Shown here in pieces: positions 35,940-49,131 of a stretch of DNA of 64,000 nucleotides (positions are counted from its first letter, which is position 1; every line of letters begins with the position of its first letter). Made by a program: the position numbers and the translations under genes. The notes beneath the pieces are model-generated. The model ran no database searches, was not told where the DNA came from, and saw only the letters and a list, made by a program, of their open reading frames with translations. This DNA is from Marimonas arenosa (GTDB taxonomy: Bacteria > Pseudomonadota > Alphaproteobacteria > Rhodobacterales > Rhodobacteraceae), in NCBI RefSeq assembly GCF_030848945.1, contig NZ_JANHAX010000002.1, positions 682,001 to 746,000 of the forward strand, given 5' to 3'.

Positions 35940-36500
35940 GTGTCCGAACCAGCTTCGATCTCAACCGGCATCGCTGCACGCTATGCCACGGCCGTTTTCG
36001 GACTGGCCAAAGAAACCAAAGCCATCAAAGCCATCGAGGCGGATATCGAGGCGCTTGACGCGGTACTTGGCGACAGCGCCGATTTTCGCGCGCTGATACA
36101 TTCGCCGGTCTACTCGCGGAGCGAGCAGGCCGCCGCGATCGGTTCCATCGCGCAGAAGATGGGGCTTTCGGAAACCATGACCAACACGCTGGGTCTGATG
36201 GCCAGCAAGCGCCGGCTGTTCGTCCTGCCGCAACTGGTCAAGGCGCTGCGCGACGCAATCGCCGAGGACAAGGGCGAGGTGACGGCCGAGGTTGTAAGCG
36301 CCAAGGCGCTGACCAAGGCGCAGTCGGACAAGCTTGCCAAGTCGCTGAAGGCCAGCGTCGGCAAGACCGTGAAAATCAAAGCGACCGTCGATGAAAGCCT
36401 CATCGGCGGTCTCGTCGTCAAAGTGGGCTCGAAGATGATCGACACATCGATACGCTCGCGCCTCAACTCTCTCCAGAACGCAATGAAAGAGGTCGGATAA
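35940..36500 (+). CDS. atpH: F1 ATP synthase delta subunit
   Basis: A 186-residue stalk subunit (OSCP homologue) joining the F1 head to the peripheral stalk. The opening [25 protein letters not shown] and the C-terminal [21 protein letters not shown] are family signatures. The start is GTG 35940; another GTG lies two codons upstream. First gene of the F1 operon, which in alphaproteobacteria is separate from the Fo genes. Confidence 0.94.
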   Translation: MSEPASISTGIAARYATAVFGLAKETKAIKAIEADIEALDAVLGDSADFRALIHSPVYSRSEQAAAIGSIAQKMGLSETMTNTLGLMASKRRLFVLPQLVKALRDAIAEDKGEVTAEVVSAKALTKAQSDKLAKSLKASVGKTVKIKATVDESLIGGLVVKVGSKMIDTSIRSRLNSLQNAMKEVG

Positions 36501-38039
<1,539 letters not shown>

Positions 38040-38068
38040 GGGGGCCAGGGGAAAAAGGAGATTGGGCA

Positions 38069-40383
<2,315 letters not shown>

Positions 40384-40448
40384 TCTCAGCCTCTTCCCAC
40401 CGCCGGTAATCGGGGGTGGGCGGACAGGCTCTCACGAAGGAGAGGAAC

Positions 40449-40844
40449 ATGGCTGATACGATGCAATTCGATCTGGTAAGCCCCGAACGGAGGCTGGCCT
40501 CGTACCAGGCGGCCGAGGTCCAGATCCCCGGTGCTGACGGCGACCTGACGGCGATGCCCGGGCATATGCCGATGGTCACCACACTGCGACCCGGCGTGCT
40601 CAAAGTAAACGGCCCGGAAGGAGCGAAAGATTTCCTGGTGACCGGTGGCTTTGCAGAGGTCAACGCCGAGGGCGCGTCGATCCTGGCCGAGAAGGCCGTA
40701 CCGCTGGGCGAGGCCAAGGCGGCGGATCTCGATCCTCTGATCGAGGCGGCACAAGCGGCCGCCAGCGAGGCGACAGGCGCATTGCGCGACATGGCCGACA
40801 AGCAGCTGGCCGATCTTCAGGCCCTGCGCGACGCCGTGGCCTGA
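40449..40844 (+). CDS. atpC: F1 ATP synthase epsilon subunit
   Basis: A 131-residue central-stalk subunit that couples and inhibits the motor. The N-terminal beta-sandwich contains [20 protein letters not shown] and [15 protein letters not shown]; the C-terminal helices are shorter than in E. coli, as usual for alphaproteobacteria. The start ATG 40449 follows AAGGAGAGG. Last gene of the operon. Confidence 0.94.
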   Translation: MADTMQFDLVSPERRLASYQAAEVQIPGADGDLTAMPGHMPMVTTLRPGVLKVNGPEGAKDFLVTGGFAEVNAEGASILAEKAVPLGEAKAADLDPLIEAAQAAASEATGALRDMADKQLADLQALRDAVA

Positions 40845-40863
40845 CAGCACGGATGACATTTCT

Positions 40864-40904
40864 AAAAGGCCCGGGCGTCTCACCGTCCCGGGCCTTTTTC
40901 TTTT
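40864..40904 (+). terminator. Rho-independent terminator of the atp operon
   Basis: Perfect 12-bp stem, arms AAAAGGCCCGGG and CCCGGGCCTTTT, with an 11-base loop and a TTTTTCTTTT tail, 20 bases after the atpC stop. Confidence 0.9.
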
Positions 40905-40965
40905 ACATTTCGTCCAGAATACCTGAAATCTGGAGAAAACGGGCAAGTCGGCCAACCTCAACAGC

Positions 40966-41316
40966 ATGAAGAAATTCGCATCGCAAAGCATTGGTATCGC
41001 CCAGGGCAATGACGTTCTGTTCGAGGACTTCGAGGATGGCGGCGAGATGTGGACCGGCATGGGCCACCGTGAGCGGGTCAAGGGGATCACCTTCGCCGAG
41101 CCGTTCAAAGAGGTGCCGGCCGTGCATTGTTCTCTGACGCTGTGGGACGTGGACAGCGCCACCAATGTGCGCGCCGATGTCGAAGCCATAAACGTCACCG
41201 GAAACGGCTTCGACCTGGTGTTTCGGACTTGGGGCGACACTAAGGTTGCGCGCGTCCGCATCAGCTGGATGGCGATTGGCCCGGTCACGAACGAGGACGA
41301 CTGGGAACTCTATTGA
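40966..41316 (+). CDS. H-type lectin domain protein
   Basis: A 116-residue single-domain protein resembling the H-type lectin fold (six-stranded barrel known from snail agglutinin and discoidin). Landmarks are ITFAEPFKEVPAVHCSL, VDSATNVRADVEAINVTGNGFDLVF, and the closing WGDTKVARVRISWMAIG. There is no signal peptide. Short stand-alone members recur in Roseobacters; their ligand and role are unknown. It lies after the atp terminator and has a weak ribosome-binding site. Confidence 0.75.
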   Translation: MKKFASQSIGIAQGNDVLFEDFEDGGEMWTGMGHRERVKGITFAEPFKEVPAVHCSLTLWDVDSATNVRADVEAINVTGNGFDLVFRTWGDTKVARVRISWMAIGPVTNEDDWELY

Positions 41317-41347
41317 CCCGGAGGCGGCAGGGTGAGGACCGGCGGGT

Positions 41348-42358
41348 TCAGAAGAAGCCTTCGTAGATCGGCTCGAGCATCTCGGTGTCGAACAGTGAAC
41401 TGACCGAGGTGCCGGTCCAGATGTTCAAGATCGCCTGGGCAAACATCGGTGCCGTGGGAACGATGCGGATGTTGGGGGCGGCCTTAACCGCTTCGGTCGG
41501 CTGGATCGAGTCGGTGATCACCAGCGACTTCATCACCGACTTGGTGATCCTATCGACCGCGGGCCCAGACAACACGCCGTGGGTTATATAGGAATGCACC
41601 TCCTTGGCGCCGTTCTCCATGATCACCTCGGCCGCTTTGCACAGCGTGCCGGCGGTGTCGCAGATGTCGTCTACGATGATGCAGTGCTTGCCCTCGACAT
41701 TGCCGATCACGGTCATCTCGGCGACCTCGCCTGGTTTTTCGCGGCGCTTGTCGACGATGGCGAGAGGCGCATTGATCCGCTTGGCCAGTTCCCGGGCGCG
41801 GGCCACGCCGCCGACGTCGGGTGACACGATCATCACGTCGGATATTTTCTTCTTGAAGTGATGCCGGATGTCGAGCGCAAAGATCGGCGAAGCATAGAGG
41901 TTGTCGACCGGAATGTCGAAGAAACCCTGAATCTGGGCGGCGTGCAAGTCCATGGTCAGCACCCGCTCGATGCCGGCGCCGGCGATCATGTTAGCCACCA
42001 GCTTGGCGCTGATCGGCGTGCGCGCCTTGGTCCGGCGGTCCTGGCGGGCATAGCCGAAATAGGGGATCACTGCGGTGATCTGGGCCGCCGACGAGCGGCG
42101 CAGCGCGTCGGCCATGATCAAGAGTTCCATCAGGTTGTCGTTCGCCGGGTTCGAGGTCGACTGGATGATGAACATGTCCTCGCCGCGGACGTTCTCGAAA
42201 ACCTCGACGAAGATCTCGCCATCATTGAACCGTTCGACCCGGGTATCGACAAGTTTGATCGACTTGCCGCGATGCATCGACATGCGCCGGGCAATCGCTT
42301 GGGCCAGCGGCAGGTTGGCATTGCCCGAAATCAGCTTCGGTTCATCGGTATTCGGCAT
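41348..42358 (-). CDS. prs: Ribose-phosphate pyrophosphokinase (PRPP synthetase)
   Basis: A 336-residue enzyme making PRPP from ribose-5-phosphate and ATP for nucleotide, histidine and tryptophan synthesis. Signatures are [10 protein letters not shown], the flexible-loop region [40 protein letters not shown] and the PRPP-binding [13 protein letters not shown] prefer ATG 42358 (MPNTDEPKL); an upstream ATG at 42400 adds 14 residues not typical of the family. Confidence 0.95.
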   Translation of the reverse strand: MPNTDEPKLISGNANLPLAQAIARRMSMHRGKSIKLVDTRVERFNDGEIFVEVFENVRGEDMFIIQSTSNPANDNLMELLIMADALRRSSAAQITAVIPYFGYARQDRRTKARTPISAKLVANMIAGAGIERVLTMDLHAAQIQGFFDIPVDNLYASPIFALDIRHHFKKKISDVMIVSPDVGGVARARELAKRINAPLAIVDKRREKPGEVAEMTVIGNVEGKHCIIVDDICDTAGTLCKAAEVIMENGAKEVHSYITHGVLSGPAVDRITKSVMKSLVITDSIQPTEAVKAAPNIRIVPTAPMFAQAILNIWTGTSVSSLFDTEMLEPIYEGFF

Positions 42359-42489
42359 GACTGGCGTGATCCCCGGGGTGTTGGCGCGGCGCGGGCGCAT
42401 GACAGAATCGTGACGTTGACACCGCTTAGCATCTCTCTAGTTTCGGGCAAAGCCATGCGACCCCCGATTGGCATCTGTGGAGAGATATT

Positions 42490-43089
42490 TTGGCCAGCAT
42501 CGATTATTATTTTTCCACCCTGAGCCCGTTTGCTTACCTGGCCGGGCTGAGGCTGGAGGAGATTGCGGCGCGCCATGCGGCGCAGGTGAACTACAAGCCG
42601 ATGGACATCCTTGGCCTGTTTGCCCGAACTGGCGGCACGCCACCGGCCGAACGCCACCCTTCGCGGCAGGCCTACCGGTTGCAGGAACTGCGCCGCCAGG
42701 CCGGCAAGTCGGGGTTGCCGATCGTGCTGAAGCCACCATTCTTCCCGACCAACCCGGCGCCGTCCTCCTATGCCATCATCGCGGCGCAGAACGCCGGCGG
42801 AGGCGATCTGGCCGGGCTGGTGCACGGTATCCTGCGGGCCTGCTGGGCCGAGGAAAAGGACATCGCCGACGAGGCGGTGGTGCAGGACTGCCTGGAGGCT
42901 GCCGGGTTCGACCGCGGCCTGACCATGAGCGGGCTGCTGACCGGGGCCGAGACCTATGCCCGCAACACCGAAGAGGCGATCGAGGCGGGGGTATTCGGCT
43001 CCCCTTTCTATGTCTGCGATGATGGCGAGCTGTTCTGGGGTCAGGACCGGCTGGGCGATCTCGACGCGCATCTGGCGGGCGATCTCTGA
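42490..43089 (+). CDS. 2-hydroxychromene-2-carboxylate isomerase family protein
   Basis: A 199-residue DsbA-fold, kappa-GST-like protein. The glutathione-site segment is YYFSTLSPFAYLAG (S12-P13 in place of a CxxC), with KPPFFPTNPAPSS and FGSPFYVCDDGELFWGQDRL as family signatures. The characterised member isomerises 2-hydroxychromene-2-carboxylate in naphthalene breakdown using glutathione; no aromatic pathway is near, so the substrate is open. It starts with TTG 42490 and is divergent from prs with 131 bases between. Confidence 0.85.
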   Translation: MASIDYYFSTLSPFAYLAGLRLEEIAARHAAQVNYKPMDILGLFARTGGTPPAERHPSRQAYRLQELRRQAGKSGLPIVLKPPFFPTNPAPSSYAIIAAQNAGGGDLAGLVHGILRACWAEEKDIADEAVVQDCLEAAGFDRGLTMSGLLTGAETYARNTEEAIEAGVFGSPFYVCDDGELFWGQDRLGDLDAHLAGDL

Positions 43090-43090
43090 C

Positions 43091-43912
43091 ATGCCGCGGG
43101 ATATCCGGGGCGGCCATCCGACCTATTGGACGACCTTCGGAACCGGTCCGCGCCAGGCGCTGCTGATCCACTGTTCGCTGGCGCATTCGGGCGCGTGGAA
43201 GGGGGTTGCCGCGGCCCTGGGAGAACGGCTGACGATGCGGGCCTATGACCTGCCTGGACACGGGCGCAGCGGCGACTGGACGCCGGCGCGCGATATGCAG
43301 GATCTGTCGGTGGCGATGGCGGCCGACTTGATCGGCGCGGAGGGGCCGGTGGACGTCATCGGCCATTCCTTCGGGGCCACGGTTGGGCTTCGGCTGGCGA
43401 TCGAACGGCCGGACTTGGTGCGCAGCCTGGTAATGATCGAAAGTGTCTTCGTCGCGGCGGCGCTGGCCGACGATCCGGTGCTCGCCGAGCAGCATCACGA
43501 TACCAACGCCGGGTATATCGAGGCGCTTAAGCGGGGCGACCGGATGGAAGCGGCGCGCGCCTTCATGACCGAATGGGGGGACGGCCGGCCGTGGCAGGCC
43601 CTGCCACGCGAGCACCAGAAGTTTCTGGCCAGCAAGATCCATCTGATCCAGGCAAACCAACCGACGGTTCTGGAAGACCGGCCGGGTTTGCTGCGCGACC
43701 GGCGGATCGAAGCGTTGGACGTGCCGGCCCTGCTCATTCGCGGAGCCGACAGTTCGGGTTTCGTCGAGCCGATCCACAAGGCGATTGTCCGGCGTCTGAA
43801 GGGCGCGCGCGATATCGCGATCCCGGGCGCCGGACATATGGCGCCGATCACCCATCCTGACGAGACGGCGGCGCTGATTGCCGAGTTCCTCGACACGGTG
43901 CCGGAAATCTGA
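43091..43912 (+). CDS. Alpha/beta hydrolase
   Basis: A 273-residue alpha/beta-fold hydrolase. The nucleophile elbow is GHSFG (S93), the oxyanion region LIHCSLAHSGAW, YDLPGHGRSGDW a typical loop, and the late His is in IPGAGHMAPITHPDE. It starts one base after the upstream isomerase stop, so the two are co-expressed. Substrate unknown. Confidence 0.88.
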   Translation: MPRDIRGGHPTYWTTFGTGPRQALLIHCSLAHSGAWKGVAAALGERLTMRAYDLPGHGRSGDWTPARDMQDLSVAMAADLIGAEGPVDVIGHSFGATVGLRLAIERPDLVRSLVMIESVFVAAALADDPVLAEQHHDTNAGYIEALKRGDRMEAARAFMTEWGDGRPWQALPREHQKFLASKIHLIQANQPTVLEDRPGLLRDRRIEALDVPALLIRGADSSGFVEPIHKAIVRRLKGARDIAIPGAGHMAPITHPDETAALIAEFLDTVPEI

Positions 43913-43986
43913 CCGCCGGCGTTCGTCTTCGACCGTTCCGGAAAAACAATGGGGTGTGCGGGGCGACCCCCCAATCATACGAAACC

Positions 43987-44005
43987 TGTGCGCCGCAGGC
44001 GCACA
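43987..44005. terminator. Stem-loop between convergent genes
   Basis: Arms TGTGCGCC and GGCGCACA with loop GCA form an 8-bp stem 11 bases before the ltaE stop. It may end transcription from both sides, though there is no T-run. Confidence 0.45.
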
Positions 44006-44016
44006 ACCGGATCAGG

Positions 44017-45063
44017 TCAGCCGCGGGCAAGTTCGACAAAGCGGTCTATCTGTGCGTCTCTGATCGACCAGTCGCAAACCAGACGCGCCGGCAGCGCTTC
44101 GTCGTCCGGGCCATGGTCAGGATCGCCGGCCAGAACGTAGTACATCGCCCCCGCTGCCCGCAGCCGCTGATGCATCGCGCGGGGCATGTGAAGGAAGATC
44201 ATGTTGGCCTGCGGCTCATAATCGAACGTCACCCCCGGCACTCCCCGCAGCCCCTCGGTCAGACGCTTGCAAGCGGTATTGGCCCGGGTCGCGGAGTCGA
44301 GCCAGAGCCCGTCCTCGAGATAGGCTGCCATCTGAGCCGAGAGGTAGCGGTGTTTGGAAAACAGGTGCCCGCCGCGCTTGCGCCGGAGTTCGAATTCCCA
44401 GGCGTGGCCCGGGTCGAAGAACACCACCGCCTCGACGCCGAGGCAACCATTCTTGGTGCCGCCAAAGGAGACTGCGTCGATGCCCAGTTTCCATGTCATC
44501 TCGGCCGGGGTGCAGCCGAGCGCCACCAGCGCGTTGGTAAAACGTGCGCCGTCCAGATGGCTTTTCAGGCCGAACTCGTGCGCCGTGGCCGTGAGCGCCG
44601 AGAGCTCGTCGAGCGTGTAGACCTGCCCGCGTTCGGTGACCTGCGTGATCGAGACCGGCCCGCGCTGCGGCCCGTGCACGCCGCGATTTTCCTCGGCGAG
44701 GATCGCGGCGTGCAACGTCGCCGCGGTCATCTTGTCCTCGCGCCCCACCAGGGTGAGTTTCGCTCCGCCGGTGTAGAATTCCGGTGCATTGCACTCGTCT
44801 TCGTGGATATGCGCGGTTGGGGTGCAGAAAATCGTCTCCCAGGGCTTGGTCAGTGTCGCCAGCGCCAGCGAATTCGCGGTGGTCCCGGTGGCGACGAGAT
44901 AAACCTCGGCCTCGGGTGCCTCGAAGACGTCGCGCAGCCCGGTCCTGGCACGGTCCATGATCGCGTCGGCGCCATAACCCATGGCATAGCCTTCATTGGC
45001 GCGTGCCAGCGCATCGATAATCTGCGGATGGGCCGGGCCGGTATTGTCGGAGGCGAAAAACAT
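44017..45063 (-). CDS. ltaE: Low-specificity L-threonine aldolase
   Basis: A 348-residue PLP enzyme cleaving L-threonine or L-allo-threonine to glycine and acetaldehyde. The PLP lysine is in SFGGTKNGCLG (K204), the cofactor Asp in SHLDGARF (D171), and HIHEDECNAPEFYTGG holds the ring-stacking His. N-terminal FFASDNTGPAHPQI is typical. Cytosolic. Stand-alone gene. Confidence 0.93.
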   Translation of the reverse strand: MFFASDNTGPAHPQIIDALARANEGYAMGYGADAIMDRARTGLRDVFEAPEAEVYLVATGTTANSLALATLTKPWETIFCTPTAHIHEDECNAPEFYTGGAKLTLVGREDKMTAATLHAAILAEENRGVHGPQRGPVSITQVTERGQVYTLDELSALTATAHEFGLKSHLDGARFTNALVALGCTPAEMTWKLGIDAVSFGGTKNGCLGVEAVVFFDPGHAWEFELRRKRGGHLFSKHRYLSAQMAAYLEDGLWLDSATRANTACKRLTEGLRGVPGVTFDYEPQANMIFLHMPRAMHQRLRAAGAMYYVLAGDPDHGPDDEALPARLVCDWSIRDAQIDRFVELARG

Positions 45064-45118
45064 ATCCTTTGCCTTTCAGATATTTCGAGAGTCGGTTTCT
45101 AGCCTGCAATGGGGCACC

Positions 45119-45592
45119 TCAAACCGGCTCCTCGATGATGTGGTCTTCCCAGTCGTCTTCCTCGACCTCGAATTCTGGCACGGTGCGGTGCTGCATGGAA
45201 ACCCCCGCGTCATGCACCGATTGTGCCGTGCCGCTGAGCAGCGGGTGCCAATCGGGCAGGGACTCACCGGCCCACAGCAGGCGGTAGGCACAGGTCTTCG
45301 GCAGCCAATAAGCGTGTTTCGGGATGGTCGCAGGCGTCAGCGAGATGCAGTCGGGCACGAACTGACGGCGGATATCATACTGTGCACAGCGGCAGGTATC
45401 GTCATCGAACAGACGGCAGGCGACCCGCGTCAGGGCGACCTCGCCGGTTTCCTCGTCCTCGAGCTTGTTGAGGCAGCACTTGCCGCAGCCATCGCAGAGC
45501 GCCTCCCATTCCTTTTGAGACATGTGCGTGAGCGGAGTGGACTCCCAGAAACGGCGCCTGAGGCCGCTGCGGTCGATCGGGTCAGTGGTCAT
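45119..45592 (-). CDS. YcgN-family cysteine-cluster protein (UPF0260)
   Basis: A 157-residue protein with a dense cysteine motif, CDGCGKCCLNKLED followed by RVACRLFDDDTCRCAQY, as in the putative zinc/iron-chelating CxxCxxCC family. Function unknown. Its ATG overlaps the ribF stop by four bases, linking it to flavin synthesis in expression. Confidence 0.88.
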   Translation of the reverse strand: MTTDPIDRSGLRRRFWESTPLTHMSQKEWEALCDGCGKCCLNKLEDEETGEVALTRVACRLFDDDTCRCAQYDIRRQFVPDCISLTPATIPKHAYWLPKTCAYRLLWAGESLPDWHPLLSGTAQSVHDAGVSMQHRTVPEFEVEEDDWEDHIIEEPV

Positions 45593-46527
45593 ATTGCGGC
45601 AAGAATCTCGCGGGCCCGGGCGCAGTCGGCATCCATCTGGGCGATAAGCGCCTCGAGGCTGTCGAATTTCGCCTCGGGGCGCAGGTATTTGACCAGAGCG
45701 ATCGACAGTTCGGTGCCGTAGAGATCACCGGAGAAGTCGAAAAGGAAGGTTTCCAGGTTGGGCTTGTTTTCCCCGAACATCGGCCGCACGCCCATCGAGG
45801 CCGCGCCACGGTAGCTGCCCTGGTGTGGACCGTCGAGCACGTCGACCAGCACGGCGTAGACCCCGAAGCGCGGCGGGTGCAGGCCGTCAATCGACATGTT
45901 GGTGGTGGGATAGCCCAGTTCTCGGCCGCGCTGGTCGCCGCCGATCACGGTGCCCTCGATCCGGTGCCAGTGACCGAGCATCGCCGCGGCGTCGCGCGGG
46001 CGGCCCTCGGAGAGCGCGTTACGGATGGCGGTCGAGCTGACCTCGCCCTTGTCACCCTCGAGAAGTTCGGCGACGGTGACGCCGAAGCCGAACTCCTGCC
46101 CGAAATCCTGGAGATCGCGCGCCGTGCCGGCGCGGCCCTTGCCGAAGCAGAAATCCGCGCCGATGACGACGTGGCGCAGGCCCAGACCCTCGTGGATCAC
46201 ATCGCTGGCAAAGGTCTCGGGCGTCAGCGAGGAGAGCGCGGCGTTGAAGTTGAGCTCATATAGCCGCTCAACCCCGAGTTTCTGCAGCCGGTGGGCGCGG
46301 GCTTCGGCGCTCATCAGCCGGAAAGGCGGGGCGTCGGGTGCGAAATACTGCCGCGGGTGCGGTTCGAAGGTCACGATACCGAGAGGCACACGCAGGCGGT
46401 CGGCCTCGGACCGGGCGATGTCGATCACCGACTGGTGACCGAGATGTACGCCATCGAAATTTCCGATCGCGGCCGAGGCGCCCTTGTCAGCCTTAGAGAC
46501 ATAGGTGTAATCGCGGATGATACGCAT
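45589..46527 (-). CDS. ribF: Bifunctional riboflavin kinase/FAD synthetase
   Basis: A 312-residue enzyme converting riboflavin to FMN then FAD. The N-terminal adenylyltransferase carries GNFDGVHLGHQ (22-32) and GADFCFGKGRAG; the C-terminal flavokinase domain has RGRELGYPTTNM. Typical length and domain order. Upstream of the YcgN-family gene in the same transcript. Confidence 0.95.
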   Translation of the reverse strand: MRIIRDYTYVSKADKGASAAIGNFDGVHLGHQSVIDIARSEADRLRVPLGIVTFEPHPRQYFAPDAPPFRLMSAEARAHRLQKLGVERLYELNFNAALSSLTPETFASDVIHEGLGLRHVVIGADFCFGKGRAGTARDLQDFGQEFGFGVTVAELLEGDKGEVSSTAIRNALSEGRPRDAAAMLGHWHRIEGTVIGGDQRGRELGYPTTNMSIDGLHPPRFGVYAVLVDVLDGPHQGSYRGAASMGVRPMFGENKPNLETFLFDFSGDLYGTELSIALVKYLRPEAKFDSLEALIAQMDADCARAREILAAI

Positions 46528-46634
46528 GAAGGCTGGTTAGCCGTCGGGCGCCGAAGGTGCAAGCGGCGATGCTCGCCGAACCTTTTGGCCGGCCTCGCAA
46601 GGCGCGCGCGTCGGGGCGCGATGCGCGGTGTGGC

Positions 46635-47078
46635 TCAGTCGAACTTGGCCGAGGGCGCTAGAACGGTGGCTTCGCCGACCAGGACCTTTTTGCCGTCCAC
46701 CAGACAGCGGCAATCGAGCCGTACGCGGCGCTTGGCGTGGTCGATGTCGATCACCTCGACCTCGGCCACGACGGTGTCGCCGGGGCGGACGGGGGCCAGG
46801 AACTTGAGCGATTGGCCCATGTAGATCGTGCCGTGGCCGGGGAGCTGTTCGCCGATAACCGCCGAGATCAGACCGGCGGTGAGCATGCCATGGGCGATGC
46901 GGCCTTCGAAGATGGTATCCTGGGCGTAGTCGTCATCGAGATGCACCGGGTTGCGGTCGGTCGAGACCTGCGCGAACATCTCGATATCCTCGTCGGTCAC
47001 CACTTTCCGCAGGTGGCGCGTCATCCCCATTTCGATTTCCTCGATGGTGATGGTTCCGCGTGGCAGGTTGTCCAACAT
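46635..47078 (-). CDS. MaoC-family dehydratase, (R)-specific enoyl-CoA hydratase-like
   Basis: A 147-residue single hot-dog-fold protein. The hydratase-2 catalytic Asp/His motif is in DRNPVHLDDDYA, followed by GRIAHGMLTAGLISAVIGEQLPG. Such proteins hydrate trans-2-enoyl-CoA to (R)-3-hydroxyacyl-CoA, supplying polyhydroxyalkanoate synthesis or acting in acyl-CoA assimilation. ATG 47078 follows GGAGGG. Confidence 0.88.
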   Translation of the reverse strand: MLDNLPRGTITIEEIEMGMTRHLRKVVTDEDIEMFAQVSTDRNPVHLDDDYAQDTIFEGRIAHGMLTAGLISAVIGEQLPGHGTIYMGQSLKFLAPVRPGDTVVAEVEVIDIDHAKRRVRLDCRCLVDGKKVLVGEATVLAPSAKFD

Positions 47079-47182
47079 TCCGCCCTCCAGAGGCTCGAGA
47101 CTGCGCAATATTTGGGCGCTGGCGCGCCCGTTCGTGGAACTTTATTACTTTGCAGGCGCAGAAAATCAAGCCCGAAAATGGT

Positions 47183-48058
47183 CTATCGCAGCTGCCCGAT
47201 CGCATAGGTGGGCGTGATCATTTCCTTTTGAAGATAATCCCTTAGCGCGGTTTCGTCTGGCTGGTGCGACGTTTTGGTGATGCCGCGGGCCAGCCCGCCG
47301 GTGATGTAGAGAGAATCGATGTCCTCGCCCATGGCACCCTGAATGTCGGTATGAAGCCCGTCGCCGATGGCGAGAATGCGGGATTCCGGCGGCAGATCGC
47401 CCAACTCGGCCAGCCGACGGCGTGCGAGGTCATAGATCGGCGGGTGCGGTTTGCCGAAGTAGAGGCTTTCGCCGCCCATTTCGGTGTAGAGCCGGGCCAG
47501 CGCGCCGGCGCACCATTCACGGGTTTCACCGCGGTCGACAACGATATCGGGGTTGGCGCATAACAGCTTCAGTCCCTTTTGCTTGGCATAGAGTAGCCGG
47601 CCGCGCTCGGTATCCGGATCGGCGAAGGGATCGTCGGGACCGCAGCAGACGATGCCTTCGGCCTGGTCCAGCGGAACCAGTTCGATATCGACCGGGTCGT
47701 GGATCACGTGGATCGGTTCGAAAAACTCCTCGTCGCGGCCCCATTCGCCCATGAACAGCACCTTTTCGCCCACAATGCCGCGAAACATCGCCGACCGGGC
47801 GCTGTCGCCCGAGCTGGCGATCGTGTCCCAGCAGTCGCGCGGCACGCCGAAGCCGTCGAGCTGGACCGCCACGCCGGCGCGGGGTTTCGGGGAGTTGGTG
47901 ACGAGCACGACTTTGCCGCCCTGCGCGCGGTAGTCCTGAAGCGCCTTGACCGCCGGAGGCAGCGCCTTGACGCCGTCATGCACGCAACCCCAGAGATCGA
48001 CGAACAACGCGTCGTACTTTGTCGATATCTCGGACAGGCTGTCGATGATGCGGGTCAT
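47183..48058 (-). CDS. HAD-family phosphatase, NagD-like (TIGR01459 type)
   Basis: A 291-residue HAD hydrolase with a C2 cap. Motif I is FVDLWGCVHDG, with Trp where the second Asp usually stands, as in this subfamily. Motif II is VLVTNSPKPR and motif IV AIGDGLHTDIQGA. Sugar- or nucleotide-phosphate phosphatase activity is likely; the substrate is unknown. Confidence 0.88.
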   Translation of the reverse strand: MTRIIDSLSEISTKYDALFVDLWGCVHDGVKALPPAVKALQDYRAQGGKVVLVTNSPKPRAGVAVQLDGFGVPRDCWDTIASSGDSARSAMFRGIVGEKVLFMGEWGRDEEFFEPIHVIHDPVDIELVPLDQAEGIVCCGPDDPFADPDTERGRLLYAKQKGLKLLCANPDIVVDRGETREWCAGALARLYTEMGGESLYFGKPHPPIYDLARRRLAELGDLPPESRILAIGDGLHTDIQGAMGEDIDSLYITGGLARGITKTSHQPDETALRDYLQKEMITPTYAIGQLR

Positions 48059-48155
48059 GGCGGCTCCTGCGGGGTTTTATTTAGGGTATGGCAGCGGGCG
48101 TTAAGAAACGCCAGAGGCTGCGTACGATGGGGACCGCGCCGCGTTGCGGCGTGGA

Positions 48156-48848
48156 TCAAAGGCGGGCCGCCAGCATTTCGGCCCAGCGGGCATAGGCATC
48201 TTCGCTCGGGTGGAAACCGTCACGGGCGACGAACCGGGGCTCGAAAGGCAGGTCGAGAGGCAGGTGGGTGCAGCCGGGTTCTTCGGCGCAGAGGCCGGCG
48301 AGCGCGGTGTCGAGGCGGGCGGCGGTGCGGCCCAGGGTCCAGCGCAGCGGCTGTGGCAGAAGCGGGAAGTGGTCCATTGGCGGCAGGCCGGAGGCGATGA
48401 TCCTGTCCACGCCGAAGCGGCTGCGGAGCAGATCGTGGATGGCGCGGCGGCGGGCGAGGAAACGGCCGAGCGGCACGGCGCGGGTGACATCGTTGACCCC
48501 GAGCGCGACGATGGCGGCGTCGAAGGGTTGCGCCGGCAGATTTGCGAGCCGGGCGAGGGCGGAGGCGGACGTGGCACCGGTTTCGGCTTCGAGCTGCCAG
48601 TGCAGCGCACGGTCCCGGGCCAGGGTTTGCGAAAGCTGGCCGGCGAGGGCAACGGATTGGTGCCGGGCGCCGACCCCCGCCGCCGAGCTGTCACCGAGGA
48701 TGAGGAGGCGGAGCGACGGACCAGTTCCCGTGCTGCCGCTGCGCGGGCCGGGTGGCTCGGGAAGATACAGCGCTCTGCGGCGGAGATGCAGAGCCTGGGC
48801 CAGCAGCAGCGGCGCAAGGGCTATCTTGAGGACGGTATCAGGGGCCAT
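48156..48848 (-). CDS. SGNH/GDSL hydrolase
   Basis: A 230-residue esterase-fold protein. Block I is LLILGDSSAAGVGA (S54 as nucleophile), block III VALGVNDVTR and block V DGFHPSEDAYARWA with the Asp-His pair. An N-terminal hydrophobic segment (residues 7-20) could be a membrane anchor. Substrate unknown. The 280-base gap upstream holds the ppaC terminator and no gene. Confidence 0.87.
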   Translation of the reverse strand: MAPDTVLKIALAPLLLAQALHLRRRALYLPEPPGPRSGSTGTGPSLRLLILGDSSAAGVGARHQSVALAGQLSQTLARDRALHWQLEAETGATSASALARLANLPAQPFDAAIVALGVNDVTRAVPLGRFLARRRAIHDLLRSRFGVDRIIASGLPPMDHFPLLPQPLRWTLGRTAARLDTALAGLCAEEPGCTHLPLDLPFEPRFVARDGFHPSEDAYARWAEMLAARL

Positions 48849-49083
48849 GCCCCCCGTGGTAATCTGTTTCCTGCAGGAGTAAAGGCCGGGTTGTCAGGGA
48901 GATTTTCGAGATAACGTCTGACAGATTGGCGAGGCTCTGTCCCGAGCTGAAATACGACGGTGCGGGAGGGTTCTGGCCGCGCGACCGGCGGAGATTTGGA
49001 CCACGGCGGGCTGCGGTTAGTTCTGCGCCGGGTGTCTGGCCAAAGGCGTGCATCTGAGCCACCCAGCATGCGGGTTGCGCAAA

Positions 49084-49112
49084 TGAAAAAGGGCGCCGGA
49101 GTCGGCGCCCTT
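49084..49112 (-). terminator. Rho-independent terminator of ppaC
   Basis: On the minus strand GGGCGCCG and CGGCGCCC pair across a 4-base loop and are followed by TTTTTCATTT, 20 bases after the pyrophosphatase stop. Confidence 0.85.
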
Positions 49113-49131
49113 GGGGCCTTTTCCCAGTGGC

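Noticed and set aside
35494-36096. A 200-codon plus-strand frame before and into atpH
   Set aside because: It overlaps atpH in another frame, has no ribosome-binding site and no recognisable segment.
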